In this document: in pieces, positions 23,016-34,554 of the stretch
Position numbering within the stretch: the first letter of the stretch is position 1
Layout of the letters: each line of letters begins with the position of its first letter
NCBI RefSeq assembly: GCF_008831285.2
Contig: NC_045149.1
Location: 7,590,417 to 7,654,416 of the forward strand
Length of the DNA stretch: 64,000 bases
Reading direction: 5' to 3'
Origin: Nymphaea colorata
Lineage: Eukaryota > Streptophyta > Magnoliopsida > Nymphaeales > Nymphaeaceae
Translations under genes and position numbers: made by a program
Notes under the pieces: model-generated
The model's input: the letters and a program-made list of their open reading frames with translations, nothing else
The model's database searches: none
Told to the model about the DNA's origin: nothing

Positions 23016-24960
23016 TGCAGGAAAAGAAAATTCTGTTTCTCATCAGGCTCATGCTAGCGCCATATCTGTTGTGAGAAAAATCAGCAAAGAAATATTGGAC
23101 AATTTCCATTTAAATATTTATAATTGGCCCCATACAGCAAGTGGGGTAATACTAGCACTGCATGAGGTAAGAAAGAAACTAGAAGGGCTACAGTTTCCCA
23201 ATATTTCAAAAGATGTGACTTATAAGGAAAAGACCAAAAAAGTAAATTAAGTAAGCATTGGGAGAATGATTTTTCATCCTATTTGTGCTCGACTCTCCAT
23301 CTTATGCTACGCTAGTCGCTAGGTGTGTACTGAGACCTTCTTGGAAAGCTATGATAACAAAAAAGTCTTTCCTTTTGTCTTCTGAAATTATGCTTTGGTT
23401 GTCTCTGACTCTCTAATGCACTTCTATTGTTGTATCCATTCCTGAGGGAAGCCAATATTCATGTACTGATTCAGATTTCTACAGCATGAGAAAGTAGACA
23501 CAATTGTCTAGAACCTAATTGTGATCAGCTCTTCAGCATGGCATCCTAGGAACTATAATCCCTATAACCACTTCAAAATGGGGGCTTACAGAAAATTGAA
23601 AACCTGAGGGACCCCCAACCTTTTTTTTCTTCCCATAATTCAGTCAGACCTGGAGCCCAGTTGGTGATTTAACAGCACAACAGTCAGGCATTCCTTACCA
23701 CTAGACATATGCTGATGCAGGTTGTCTGGAAAGCATCACGAACAGAACTTGTAATCGTCAATAGTAGCATGGAAATAGAATCTACTGTTTCCTAAAGTAT
23801 TTGGAGCACACATTGACACACAACGGCAGCAAAATCTCACCGACATTCTCTAACTGGACGGACAACTGTTATGCTAACCAAAACAAGCCATTGTTCAAAG
23901 GTGTTAATTACCACTTGCAAACCTATCGGTGATGTATAAAACACCAAAAATCCTGCACAACCAATAGAAGCGCATGCCACTAGCAAATTCATGAAAACAA
24001 TGCCTAAGGCATCTGAATTCAATAATTTCTTAAAGATTGTGCCCAGAAATCGCTGACAATTACAAAACGAACAATGAAAAGAAGCAGACAAGCAAAAGCC
24101 CAGAAGAAAACTCAAATGCAACCCAGCAGAACCTCCTACACGGAGATTCTACCCCACAGGCAACAGAGTTACGGTCGAACTATACATGCACGTGGCTTTC
24201 CAATTCAAACCCAGGTAGCAAGTGGTAGAAAGAAACGGAATGAATAAGAGAAAAAGAAAAGGTTAGACAGAGGTTAAACTCACGAAAAAATGGAAAATAA
24301 GGAACAAAAGATCAGCATTCCCAAAAATCAGAAGAAAAAAATCCATTCGTCGCAAGTAATTAAAAATCTAAAACCAGGTGAGCACCCCAAAAAACCCTAA
24401 GAAACCATAAGCAATCCACTCACAGCAGACTTCTGCCAAAACACACAGAAATCGCAACAAGGAAAAGATCCAGGCAGCGAGAGACAATTCGCAATCATTC
24501 ACATGGAACGAAGAAAAAAAAAACCTCTTGCAAAACCAATCCCACAGACCAAACCCTTCGACATTGCCAAAACAAAAACGCAGTAATCAGCAGCCAAGAA
24601 TTACGAACAAAGAAACGAAGCAGCTAACAGAGGAACAAAAACTAAAGCGAGGAGCTAAAAAGAACACGCAGAAACAACCAGAGATTAGCACAATCCCCCG
24701 AGGAAGAGACAAGGGGAATGGAAGGGAAGTAAGGATTACCGCAGGTGAGATCTCAGTGGCATTGCAGTAATTACTCATCTCCGCTGCAAATCCGGGAAAG
24801 GAGCGAGGAGAAGCCCTAGATTTCTCCCGTCGCAGGCACCGGAGGAAGCGGTCGGCGAATCGAGGGGGAGAAAGCGAGAGGAGGAAGAGGACGAGTAATC
24901 ATTAGAGAGAGAGAGAGAGAGGGAGAGCGAGGGAGTGTGCGTGTATGTTCTTCGAATTTA
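23016..24960 (-). promoter_or_regulatory. Probable 5' leader of the FEI gene with a leader intron
   Basis: Upstream of the start codon at 23015 the transcript strand has an acceptor (pyrimidine tract then CAG-type site, exon edge 23065). A candidate donor with GTAATC follows position 24740. Together they imply a 1.67-kb leader intron (23066-24739) and a first non-coding exon of about 24740-24950. That exon is CT-rich on the transcript strand, with a GA tract on the plus strand at 24904-24921, as is common for plant leaders. Two upstream ATGs lie in the proximal leader if this acceptor is used: a 4-codon uORF (23063-23049) and a 35-codon uORF (23052-22945) that overlaps the main start out of frame. 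No clear TATA box was seen. The transcription start is inferred only from composition. Confidence 0.45.
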
Positions 24961-25029
24961 AGGAAAGAGGAGTCCGTTCGACCAATGGGGAGTCGACGTC
25001 GCTCGCTCGACTGTACGGACTGCCACACG

Positions 25030-26630
25030 AGCGACCGACGCTGGCCTCGCTCTCCCCTTCTCCCTCTCTCTCTCCCTCTCTACTGCCCTGCTCCTCCTTC
25101 CTGGCTTCCTTGAATAAATTAATAATTAATTAAGCAATTAAAAATTGGTGAGAACGGGAAACAGTGCTAGAGAGAGTGAGAGAGAGCCCGTGACACGTGT
25201 GCACCGATTCCACACATGCCCCATCCCTTTCTACAAATGACAAAGATATTTTCTGCCAAAAATTACATTGAGGTGCTCCGCTTTTGCATGGAATTTCATA
25301 CAAGTACTTTCACTTTTTGGATTTGTCGATTTAATTATCATGCTGCCAAGTGCCAACACAGTCCATCCGATTTCGATAGATAGGTTGTGTCTTTACTGTA
25401 TCCGTTTCGTTTTTGAATAATTTGAATCTGGATTCAAATACCAATGAAAAAACTTCATATTTGAATATAAATCCAAAATCCAATTTCACAATCCGTTATC
25501 TAAACTTGAATTTAAATTATGAACCGAATTTAGCTGATTTTCAAAATACAAGGTCATTAATATAGGATACTTATTTAAAATTAATCTTGAAATCCAATCA
25601 AATGTAGTTTCTTAAGTTCGAAATTGTTTTTTTAATCCAAATTAAATATAGTGACATTCCTAACAAAAAACCCATGTTCCCATGATTAATGACATTTTTG
25701 TTATTTTAAAGAAATATTCTTTTAAGAATATCACCTTTGTCCATATAAAAAAAGGGTTTTCCATATAGTCAACAGGGACATTTTGGTCATTTCTAATCCA
25801 TAACACATGCTCTATTTTTATCGACCATAACATATAACCTCCTCTCCACATGCTTCTTAATCAATGATGCTCGAAAGGGTCTGCATGGGCTCTGGTCCTA
25901 CCTCAATTTAAAAAAAAAATACATGTAAATTTTAAAAAATTTTATTTGTTTGATATAAAAAAGTTTAAAAAATGATATTGAGTTCAAGTCAAAATTTATA
26001 AACTTTAATTCAGACCTCCTTATGAAATTTTTTTTTGCACCACTAGACTAGACTGCTAATCGATAAATCTCTATTATTTAGGGTGTGTTTGATAGCTCCA
26101 TAAATCCTTCAACACTGACTAAATTTACGGAAAGTTTTTCGCAACTTTTTAGTTAGAATCTTCTAGGTGCGGCTGGAAGTGAAAATCCAGAAGAGTCATA
26201 GGGCCCATTTGGACCACACGTTTTAAAGCTAGATTTGCAATTTTAATAAAGTTAATGAATTATAATTAGAGAAAAAACTTTCTGAAATTTATTTGAAAAA
26301 TAAACGAATTTTTGGCTCTTGAAAAAAATGGAGGAAGTCAACTTTTTCATTTCATGTGGATCAAATTGAACAAACTTCAAACCAATTTATATTATTGTAA
26401 TTGAGTTGTTGCGCTCAAACCCCATTTATGCATGGGCTTGTCATGTAAGAGGATAAGTTTTCTCGTAGTGTTTGCTAGGGCGTTGTGTCACCCAATCATA
26501 TTTTTTGTCCAAGATAACTTCTCTATAGGGAATCAAGCACACATTATAGAACACAACACATGAATTATAATTTCCCATGAATGTGTTAGTTCATGCGTTA
26601 TGATTCAAATGTTTCATTATCTTCATGGGT
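25030..26630. other. Upstream flank of the FEI gene
   Basis: No gene recognised. AT-rich sequence with a remnant around 25870-26050 that shares wording (CCTACCTCAATTT, ACATGTAAATTTT, AAAAAATGATATT) with 46850-46980, so both are pieces of one dispersed repeat. The FEI promoter should begin near 24960, but I could not pick out a core element. Confidence 0.45.
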
Positions 26631-26631
26631 A

Positions 26632-26800
26632 GAGGCAGGTGCTGGCTAAGTGTGGGCAATTGCCCACACATACCCAAATCTCTCATTGATGTTTCTTGGT
26701 AATTTTTTTTATTTACATGTTGGTGTCCTTCAAAAATTTAAAATTTTGTATTTAGCATCCTTTAGCTAAAAATTTTCTGTCTCCGCCCCTGTTTAGAAGC
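26632..26800. mobile_element. Short palindrome-bearing repeat (GTGGGCAACTGCCCAC family)
   Basis: Contains the perfect 18-bp palindrome TGTGGGCAATTGCCCACA at 26651-26668 and ends near TTTTCTGTCTCCGCCCCTG, which in reverse resembles the CGGAGCYA end seen in other copies. The left end is diverged (GCAGGTGCTGGCT). Confidence 0.5.
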
Positions 26801-27279
26801 TGAGTTAATGCGAATTAGGAACCTGAAGCACACCATGTATCGAAAGGTTGAGGAAATAATGATCACTTATAATCTTTTGGCCAAAGAGATCCATCATCCT
26901 GGTAATGAGTCCAGTTTACCAATGAGAAAGTTCCAGAACTTCACAGCAACAAAATAAGAGAGAAAAAAAAAGGAAAGATGGAAATAATTTACTGTTTGTC
27001 AAAGGAAGTATTACTTATATATAGATATACTAGTTTCTTTTTATCCAGCTTACATAGCTCTATCTTTGCTTTCAAGTAAGAGAAAACTTATTGATATGTA
27101 TAGAATTATGATTTTAGGCAAAGAGTTTAGAAAATAAGAGGGCCCTTCTTATAATTTTTATGAGCTTCATGAATAAGGAGTTATAGCCGCACGGAATTTA
27201 TGTTCTTACATGAATTCATGGGCATTGGTTGCCTGTAGATAATCTATAGCAGACAGACTTTTGTTGTGCAGTCTCCAAC

Positions 27280-27434
27280 CAGTGGCGGAGTCAGAAAAAT
27301 AAATATTTATATTTGGAGGGGCACCTATATATATATAAAAATAAATATTAATTTTCTCAATGCAAAAGTAAACTAATTTTAAAGAACTGGAGTGGGCAAC
27401 TGCCCACCCTAGCTCACATATGGCTACGCTACTG
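27280..27434. mobile_element. Short MITE-like element, CAGTRGCGGAGYCA family
   Basis: Left end CAGTGGCGGAGTCA at 27280; right end in reverse complement CAGTAGCGTAGCCA from 27434. It carries the palindrome GTGGGCAACTGCCCAC at 27392-27407. The flanks GTCTCCAAC and GTCTCTATC suggest an imperfect 8-9 bp target duplication. No coding capacity. Confidence 0.6.
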
Positions 27435-28539
27435 TCTCTATCTTCTTTGGACTTCAGGACATGGCTATACAACCTGTAGAGCATATCTTGTTCAAGTATA
27501 AGGGCCCGATACGATGAATAATGCCAAAGGTTAAGTGGATTCATGGAACATTTAAACAAATATTTTATGAATCTGTGCCAATTTTTTGAGCAACGGAGAA
27601 TGGTTACAAATTGTTCCCTTTGCCAAACAGGCTCGTAAGGTCTCAGTTGAAGGCATATTTATATTCAATTTTGTATTAAAAAAGCCAATGTAAATAATAC
27701 ATCATGAGTTACTCAGCTTCTATTAGGTCTTGTTGATGGATTTGTACAAAGTTGGTTTAGAAATTGAAATTATATCTAAAACCTCCCTTTTGAGGCTTGA
27801 TGAAGACTCATCTACAGCACAGTGTTATGTAAAAGTTACTCAAATTATATCTCATCTTGGTTTGATGGACATCCAACTTTCTTCTAATGTAAATCCTTTC
27901 AATTTTATGAATATCTTATCTCATTTCTCACTGCATGGATATCATATGATTCTCTAAGATGGAAACTTGAAGAGGCGCTTTAAGAGGTCATAGGCGAGTG
28001 GTTCTCCTCCGGGGAATTAACTTTAGAATTCTATGTAAAAGATATAATACAATTACTGGCTTAATATAAAATTAATTTGTATAAGAATATGCAATTCAAT
28101 TCCAATTTAAATATAAAACACTACTTACATGAAATTATTCTTACTCTTCTTACATGAGGAACCTAGGGGTCCAACTCCGATGTTCATATGGCTCAATAAG
28201 GGGGCATTTGGTAACAACACGTAGCATTGTTTGGAACACAATGTTCTATGAATATATTCCAAAAAATGATACATAATTGTTGTGTTTTAAAGAATACATT
28301 GGTCCTTACCAAACGCCTTCTAAGCACCATGCAAGTGGGACAAATATGTAGAGGATGATGCAAGTTGTGATTGAATCTAGCCTTCTTAAAGATAGGCAAT
28401 GCTCATTTAAAAGAGAGAGAGAGAGAGAGATTTAACTCAAGTAGAGTCAAGACAAACCAAACAATGACATCAAGTATAATACAATTTTTTTTATTGTTTT
28501 TCTTTTCAAAGAGTTGTATCTTTTTTTTAACATCCTTCG

Positions 28540-28710
28540 CTGTATAAGCACTAGCGGAGCCAAAAAAAAAAAAAATTCTGGTGGAGGCACTCATTCAATA
28601 TCTTTAATTTCTTTCAGACACTTATATGTATAACAATCAAATATATCAAAACATTAACATATATATTAAACTAATTTTGTGAGGCTGGACCATGTGGCTA
28701 CGCTGCTATG
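28540..28710. mobile_element. Probable degenerate copy of the CGGAGCCA repeat family
   Basis: Left words CTAGCGGAGCCAAAA (about 28551) and right words CATGTGGCTACGCTGCT (about 28692-28708) mirror the ends of the element at 27280-27434. The central palindrome is missing. Another weak relative starts near 28890 (GCTGTAACCAGAATTTT, GGGCACTCATTCA). Confidence 0.4.
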
Positions 28711-29049
28711 TATAAGTATGTATACGAGATAATTAAGATCGCAGTGACCAAGCTCCATTTGTTTGAAAGGAGTATACACTCACCTTGATCTAAAACCCCT
28801 TAATGAAGGGTACGAATTTGGAATAACAGTGACACGTAGACCCTAGCATTTGATGCTTTTCTACACCTTCATGGCTTCTTCCATGCAAGCAGTGCTGTAA
28901 CCAGAATTTTTTTTTGGAAGGGCACTCATTCACAGATTTTTATATTCAAAGGGCCAATCATATATGTAACAGTGCAAATATATGAAGATATTAAAAATAA
29001 TGTAACATTAGGGGGCAGCTCATATGTACATTCATGGGAAAAAGATTCC

Positions 29050-30939
29050 TTAACAAATTTTGTTGCAGCTGCAATCATATAATGACCAGTTGTTTATGAC
29101 AACTATATTATTTAAAATTTAGATTATACATATCTGAACATTGAAACTCTATTTATTAATCAAATTTTCCAAGGGTTTTAGAAAGCAATAGTTTTAATTG
29201 CATAGTTGAAAATTATGGAGAATGATTGTGAAATATATCGGATTTGGACAATCTTTGTGAAACCTACATATAATTAGGTCTGTCAAACTAAGCTGATCCA
29301 TGAAGCCATATGTAACAGAAAAAGCTAGTCGAAATCCAACCAGATCTGGACATAATATGTCTATATGTGTAAGTTAATTAGATCGAACTCCCAATTGTCG
29401 GGGAAGATCCGAGGAGGTTGGCATAATGGAAAGAATGGAAGCAAGTAGGCACCGATATGTAAATTGAAACATAGTGGAGGTATCCCCTGAAATACCCAAA
29501 GCTGGGCTAATATGTTAGGTGACAGAAAAAAGGTGGGGGATTCTCACATTTTTGTTATGCAGTATGATGAAATACTCTTTCTGTTCACCCAACAACAAAT
29601 TGTCAAGGCAGCCTTAACTTCTTAGTCTTTTTTTCTGTCTATTAAGAAAAGTCTTGGGATAACTCTGACTCCTTACAAGTCTCTCCACATATAATTTTCT
29701 GTTGGCTAAATTTTAAGCAATGATCATCCAATTAAATAAGTTAAATGTTCAACGGAGTGAAGAGATGAAATATGAAGAAGTGATCATCTTATTAAGGCTA
29801 GCTAGCAAATGCAAGGATCTAGTTTTCCTTTGTATGAGTTGAGATCAAGCAACCACCTGTGAATATAGAGAGAGAAAGAGAGGTGGGTTGGTGTGTCGGT
29901 GGACTTGCTTTGAGAAGATGTCGACAATTTCAAAACTGCAGAAGGCAGCTTTGTTTTTATAAGGCGCCAGTTTCCATTGTGTCAACAGCTTTAACTTCAT
30001 TGCCAAGTGAAACTTTTATTCTAGCAGGACCCACTTAGCTTCTAAAGGGTTGAAAATAAAATTCTCAATCTTGATCCCCAAGATCCTTTGTTTGGAAGAT
30101 CTTGGCGGCATTCCCTTTTGTCTCAACCATAATCAAAGCTGTCTCATAAATGTCCATTATAAGATAGAATTTTCTGTTTGATTGTTTCCCCTTAAGTTGC
30201 ATAAGGCAAAGCAATGAGTATAATTTCATATTGGATTACACTGGAGGTAGATAATCTCTTCAAATGTTGCTTCTAATTACTCACATGATTGATTGTTCAA
30301 TATATATATAGAGAGAGAGACTACCTTTTTAAGTCACCCAGTCATCTAACTAAGGACATCCAATCCATCATGATGGACGCTTATGAAAAAAGAAAAAAAG
30401 CACAAAAAAGTAATGACTACTTTGATCATCTAATATTAATTCACACATTTTTTTGTTTTTATTTTTCTTTCAACCATTCATCTTCTGCAAATGAACAGTC
30501 CTGATTAAATGGCAATGTGACTTCAGATAGCCAAAGTCACCATTAACTCATTAGTGGAACTCAAAGGTGCTCTCATCATGGCCTTTTCCTGCTGGAATGT
30601 CAAATGATCACAATTATATTAATTGTTTTGATAAAAAAAGGACTTTAAATGGTTTGCTTTTCCATCAATGGCTGCTTATGTCCTTCAAGTGGCCTCTTTC
30701 GCTGGATATCAGCTAAAAAGAACATATTATTTTAATAAAAGGCGTTCTCAATGGCCTTTCAATGATGGCAAGAAGTAGCCAAACCAGCACGACTTTAATG
30801 TAATTATAGGAAAATTAGATATCATAATTACTAAAATCATCTTGTAAAGACTCCTCAGAAAGCACTTTCACTTTTATATGTATTACTAATCTCCAATACT
30901 TCATTTTCATAGAAACGATGGCCCATACCATAAGTTTGG

Positions 30940-31009
<70 letters not shown>

Positions 31010-31235
31010 CATATAATGAGTTAGTTGTTGATTTTTGTGGGATTGTTAAGTATACGAAATCTATCACTGCAAGCACCATGAAACTGCACTAAAAACATCG
31101 CAAGCCATTGCTACATTACAAACTATTGCTAATGTTTTGTGGCTAAAGATTTTCCGCAACTAATTTTAAATTTTTAACCATCTGACGACATCCAGCAGCC
31201 GGCTGTTTTAGAAAAGTTTCTATACATACACACAC

Positions 31236-31273
<38 letters not shown>

Positions 31274-32580
31274 ATGCAGCTGTATGTAATAGTTATATAC
31301 TTGAGATGTAATAGTTTCAAGTTGTGTGTTCATCCAATGAAACGCTGTAGATCTGTTTGGCATGGTCAACAACTTAAAAGATCTGTGCTGGTGTTTTTAT
31401 TGACAAAGGAAGAAAGTTTGAAGCTGGCAATTTTTGGTGCATCTACAGCTTGACTTTTGAATAATTGGAAGGTCCTACCTAAGCATCAGAACATGACAAG
31501 ATGTGGCTGTTCCTCACTATGCAAACTCTGTAGATCATATCCACTGGCACTTACACGGAGAAAAAGAAAAGCGGAAAAGAAAGAAAGAAGAAGAGGAAGG
31601 AGTTAGGTGGGTTGATTCCACAACTGTTTGGCTACAGTAGCAGTGTCTTTCATGTCCATGACACATGTGCGTGTGCGTGTGTGTGTGAGAGAGTGTGTGT
31701 GTATAGCATACTTGCATTTCGTTTGGACGCCTCTCACAGGCAATGTGTTTAATTATGGCCGCCTAATGAAATGCATGGGGCGGCCGTGTTCACCTCCCTC
31801 CCTCTCTCTCTCTCTCTCTCTCAAAAACCGGACCGTTAAATCAGAGTTGTTTTGATATAAAATATGCTCTGATTCAAGTTGTTTTTATGAAAATTATGGA
31901 ACTTTCTATTATCAAAATGTCAATACTATGGGAGCCATTCATTTTCTTATTATAAAAACACCATTAAACACTTAAGATTTTACATAACCAACAACAAAGT
32001 TAATGTTTTGATATTGTTTAGAACATGCGCAAGATTTTCCGTCGTTAATCAAGAAGATATAAAAGTTGCATTCTCTTGTTTGTTCCCAACTATGCAACAA
32101 TATATATCTCTTTGCGTTTATAGCACCAAATGAAAATGGTTAAAGTTTTCATTTGGAAGTAAAAGGGTTCGATCATTCCTTTTTCTACTTTAAACAATAA
32201 ACGGGGGTTGATGGAGCAAAAGTTATGCAAAAATTACTGGACCTTAAACATTGAAGAATGAAGAGAATTGAATCCTATAGCAATACAAACAAACTGAATT
32301 TTGAGGGTCTTTAACCATATAGATTTGATAGTTCTGAAAAGGTGTTATTCATTAATGATACAAAAACTCAAATGTGTTTCTCATTTTAATGAAACCTTGA
32401 ATGCATCTCAATTGCAATCCAAATGTATACATCACTTTCTCAAATCAAATTATTAATTGTGATCCACCTTGACAAAGCTACTACTTGATTTCTATAAGAT
32501 CAACTATTCCATTGCAGCACTTTCTAAGCAGAATCAACAACTTATAGAGTTTATCTTCCAAGTTTCAAAAGTCATCTAAG
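29050..32580. other. Intergenic region with simple repeats
   Basis: No gene recognised on either strand. Contents seen: an AT run 30947-30999 followed by AC repeats; a GA run 31238-31269; a GT/GA stretch 31665-31705; and a CT run 31802-31822. The remainder is AT-rich sequence without supported ORFs. Confidence 0.6.
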
Positions 32581-32820
32581 GCGGCTGGTACATGGCATGT
32601 CTCGGCCTTACTTCCACCCTCCATCAGCTTGTTCGCATTTGGTTCATATAGCTTTCAACTTGAGCAACAGCCAAACCATAAGTGGATATAGCTGTTGTTA
32701 GCGGCTGGTACATGGCATGTCTCGGCCTTACTTCCACCCTCCATCAGCTTGTTCGCATTTGGTTCATATAGCTTTCAACTTGAGCAACAGCCAAACCATA
32801 AGTGGATATAGCTGTTGTTA
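32581..32820. repeat. Perfect 120-bp tandem duplication
   Basis: Positions 32581-32700 and 32701-32820 are identical base for base. Each copy begins GCGGCTGGTACATGGCATGT and ends GCTGTTGTTA. Diverged relatives follow at 33260-33690, so this looks like a recent duplication inside an older minisatellite-like array. Confidence 0.97.
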
Positions 32821-33040
32821 AGGGCAGAGCCAGGAATTGTTTGTCGCAGTGGCCGAACTATAATTTCAGAATTTTAACAGGGGTTGTAATAGAAGTTTGC
32901 AATTTTTTTATATATGTTAAACTATTTTTTTTAATTTTACATATAAATTTATTTAAATTTTACATACAAAATTTTTGAATTTTTTTAAAATCCAAGTGGG
33001 AGGGGCCAAGGCCCCTCCGGCCCCCCTGCCTCTTCCCTTG
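32821..33040. mobile_element. Degenerate short repeat inside the array
   Basis: Starts GGGCAGAGCCAGGAATT and ends with CCCCTGCCTCTTCCC, which in reverse reads GGGAAGAGGCAGGGG; these ends are similar inverted sequences. The interior is T-rich with a GGGGCCAAGGCCCC palindromic word near 33003. It splits the 120-bp-type repeats before and after it, so it probably inserted into the array. Confidence 0.4.
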
Positions 33041-33239
33041 GTTGTTGGTAAATGACATAACTAAGCTTTAGTCTTGTTCCGGATGAACATGATAGTTGAG
33101 ATCTGAAACCTCCACCCTTCCCCTTGAATACTGGCACCACAAGATGACATATTCGCTACACTTCAATTTGCGAGTTAACGTTAGAGGAGCTCAAAATAAA
33201 GATTGACCATCTACCAAACCCCCATCCAGTCTGAAATGC

Positions 33240-33690
33240 CAATCCCCTTGGAGGTCGGTCAGCTTTAGTACCAATCACCATCAGCTTTTTCCAATATTTG
33301 GGCTCCCGAGTCGACCTCAGCTTTAAACATGCCCCATCCAAGCTCTACGACGGCTGGCAAAAAGCGTCGTCTAGCTTCAGTTCCAGTCACCAACAGTTTA
33401 CATGTTTGAATTAAATAGCTCCCCATATAAGAAAGTCAGGCTGTAAGCAGTGCAGCTACTAAATGGCGTAACTCATCCTTTACTCCACTCACCATGAGCT
33501 CGTTTGTTTGTGTCTGGTTCACATGGTTTGGAACTTGGAAGTGAGCGAGTTTCAGAGGTTCCCAGTCAGCAGTGGGTAGAGTTGCTGGTCAATGGCATAA
33601 CTTGGCTATAGAACAACTCACCATCAGCTTGTTCATGTTCGGCTTATATTACTTGCCGGTTGAGCAACGAGCAGATCGTTTGATGAAGCC
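33240..33690. repeat. Diverged tandem array of ~100-130 bp units
   Basis: The word CACCATCAGCTT or close variants recurs at about 33275, 33388, 33489 and 33619, each followed by a GTTTGNTT/GGTTCATAT-like stretch. The same word occurs in the perfect duplication at 32620 and 32740. Unit spacing of 112, 101 and 130 bp indicates an old, degraded array. Confidence 0.6.
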
Positions 33691-33699
33691 GAGTTGTAC

Positions 33700-34554
33700 T
33701 GGGACAGAGGGTTTCAACCCTATGCAGCTTGGCCACGCTCATGAGTGTATAAGAACAAGTGCTATAAATTAAGACATGCAAAACCAAGAAAAAGAGAATT
33801 TACTAAAAGGCGCATTAGCTGTGGTGCTTGATTGATGAAAGGAAGAAACATACATAATTTTAAGTGCAACAACAGCAAATAAGAGCTTCATCCACCTGGG
33901 TACAAGATTGATCTTCAATTTTTGAAGTTGAACCAAGGTCAAGAGTTCAACACCAGATTATGCCCCTCAGCTTCGACTATGGAAAAGGAAAATAATTTGT
34001 AGCAGTATCACTGGATTTGCATCAGTTTACCGTGCATGATCCAGGCTCCAGAGAGAGAGAGAGAGAGAGAGAGAGTGTGTGTATGTGTGTTTTGTCGAGA
34101 AAATGCTTGTAAACATGGTTGTTAAGGGAAGCAAGCCACTCACCCCAAAAATGCTTCAATTGCTTGGTTAGACAAATTTACTCCCCTGTGTTCTCAAACA
34201 AACTTCATAATTCATTGCAGTCGCTCGTATCTTGCTCCCTGCAGCTTCATATTTTCAGAAGTGCAGATTGCCTCACTTTTTGATGACAGCATCTGAGTTT
34301 TACATGTTTTATACAGTGGTGGGCATTATTCTAAATACAAAAAAGCAGACAAACCAAAATAGTTGGAAAATACCAAGAAACATCTCAAAGGAAAAATACA
34401 TGTCAAATTTTACAATATAAACATAAACATGGCCACAAGACCAACAAACCATCATAATGAAAAATGGTAGCAACTAACGCGACCTTAAATACCATTATGA
34501 AGATGATGCATTCACACTGCCAATAATGAGAACGTGGAACAAACAGACATCAAC
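33700..34554. other. 3' flank of SH3P1
   Basis: No gene. Contains a GA then GT microsatellite at 34050-34092. The part near 34450-34554 probably encodes the SH3P1 3' UTR, but no definite polyadenylation signal was identified. Confidence 0.45.

Noticed and set aside
24816-25028. Overlapping Pro/Ser/Arg-rich frames near 24.8-25.1 kb
   Set aside because: They come from the CT-rich leader and promoter of the FEI gene.
33156-33341. 61-codon minus-strand frame with tryptophans
   Set aside because: Falls in the diverged tandem array and is not kept in the other units.
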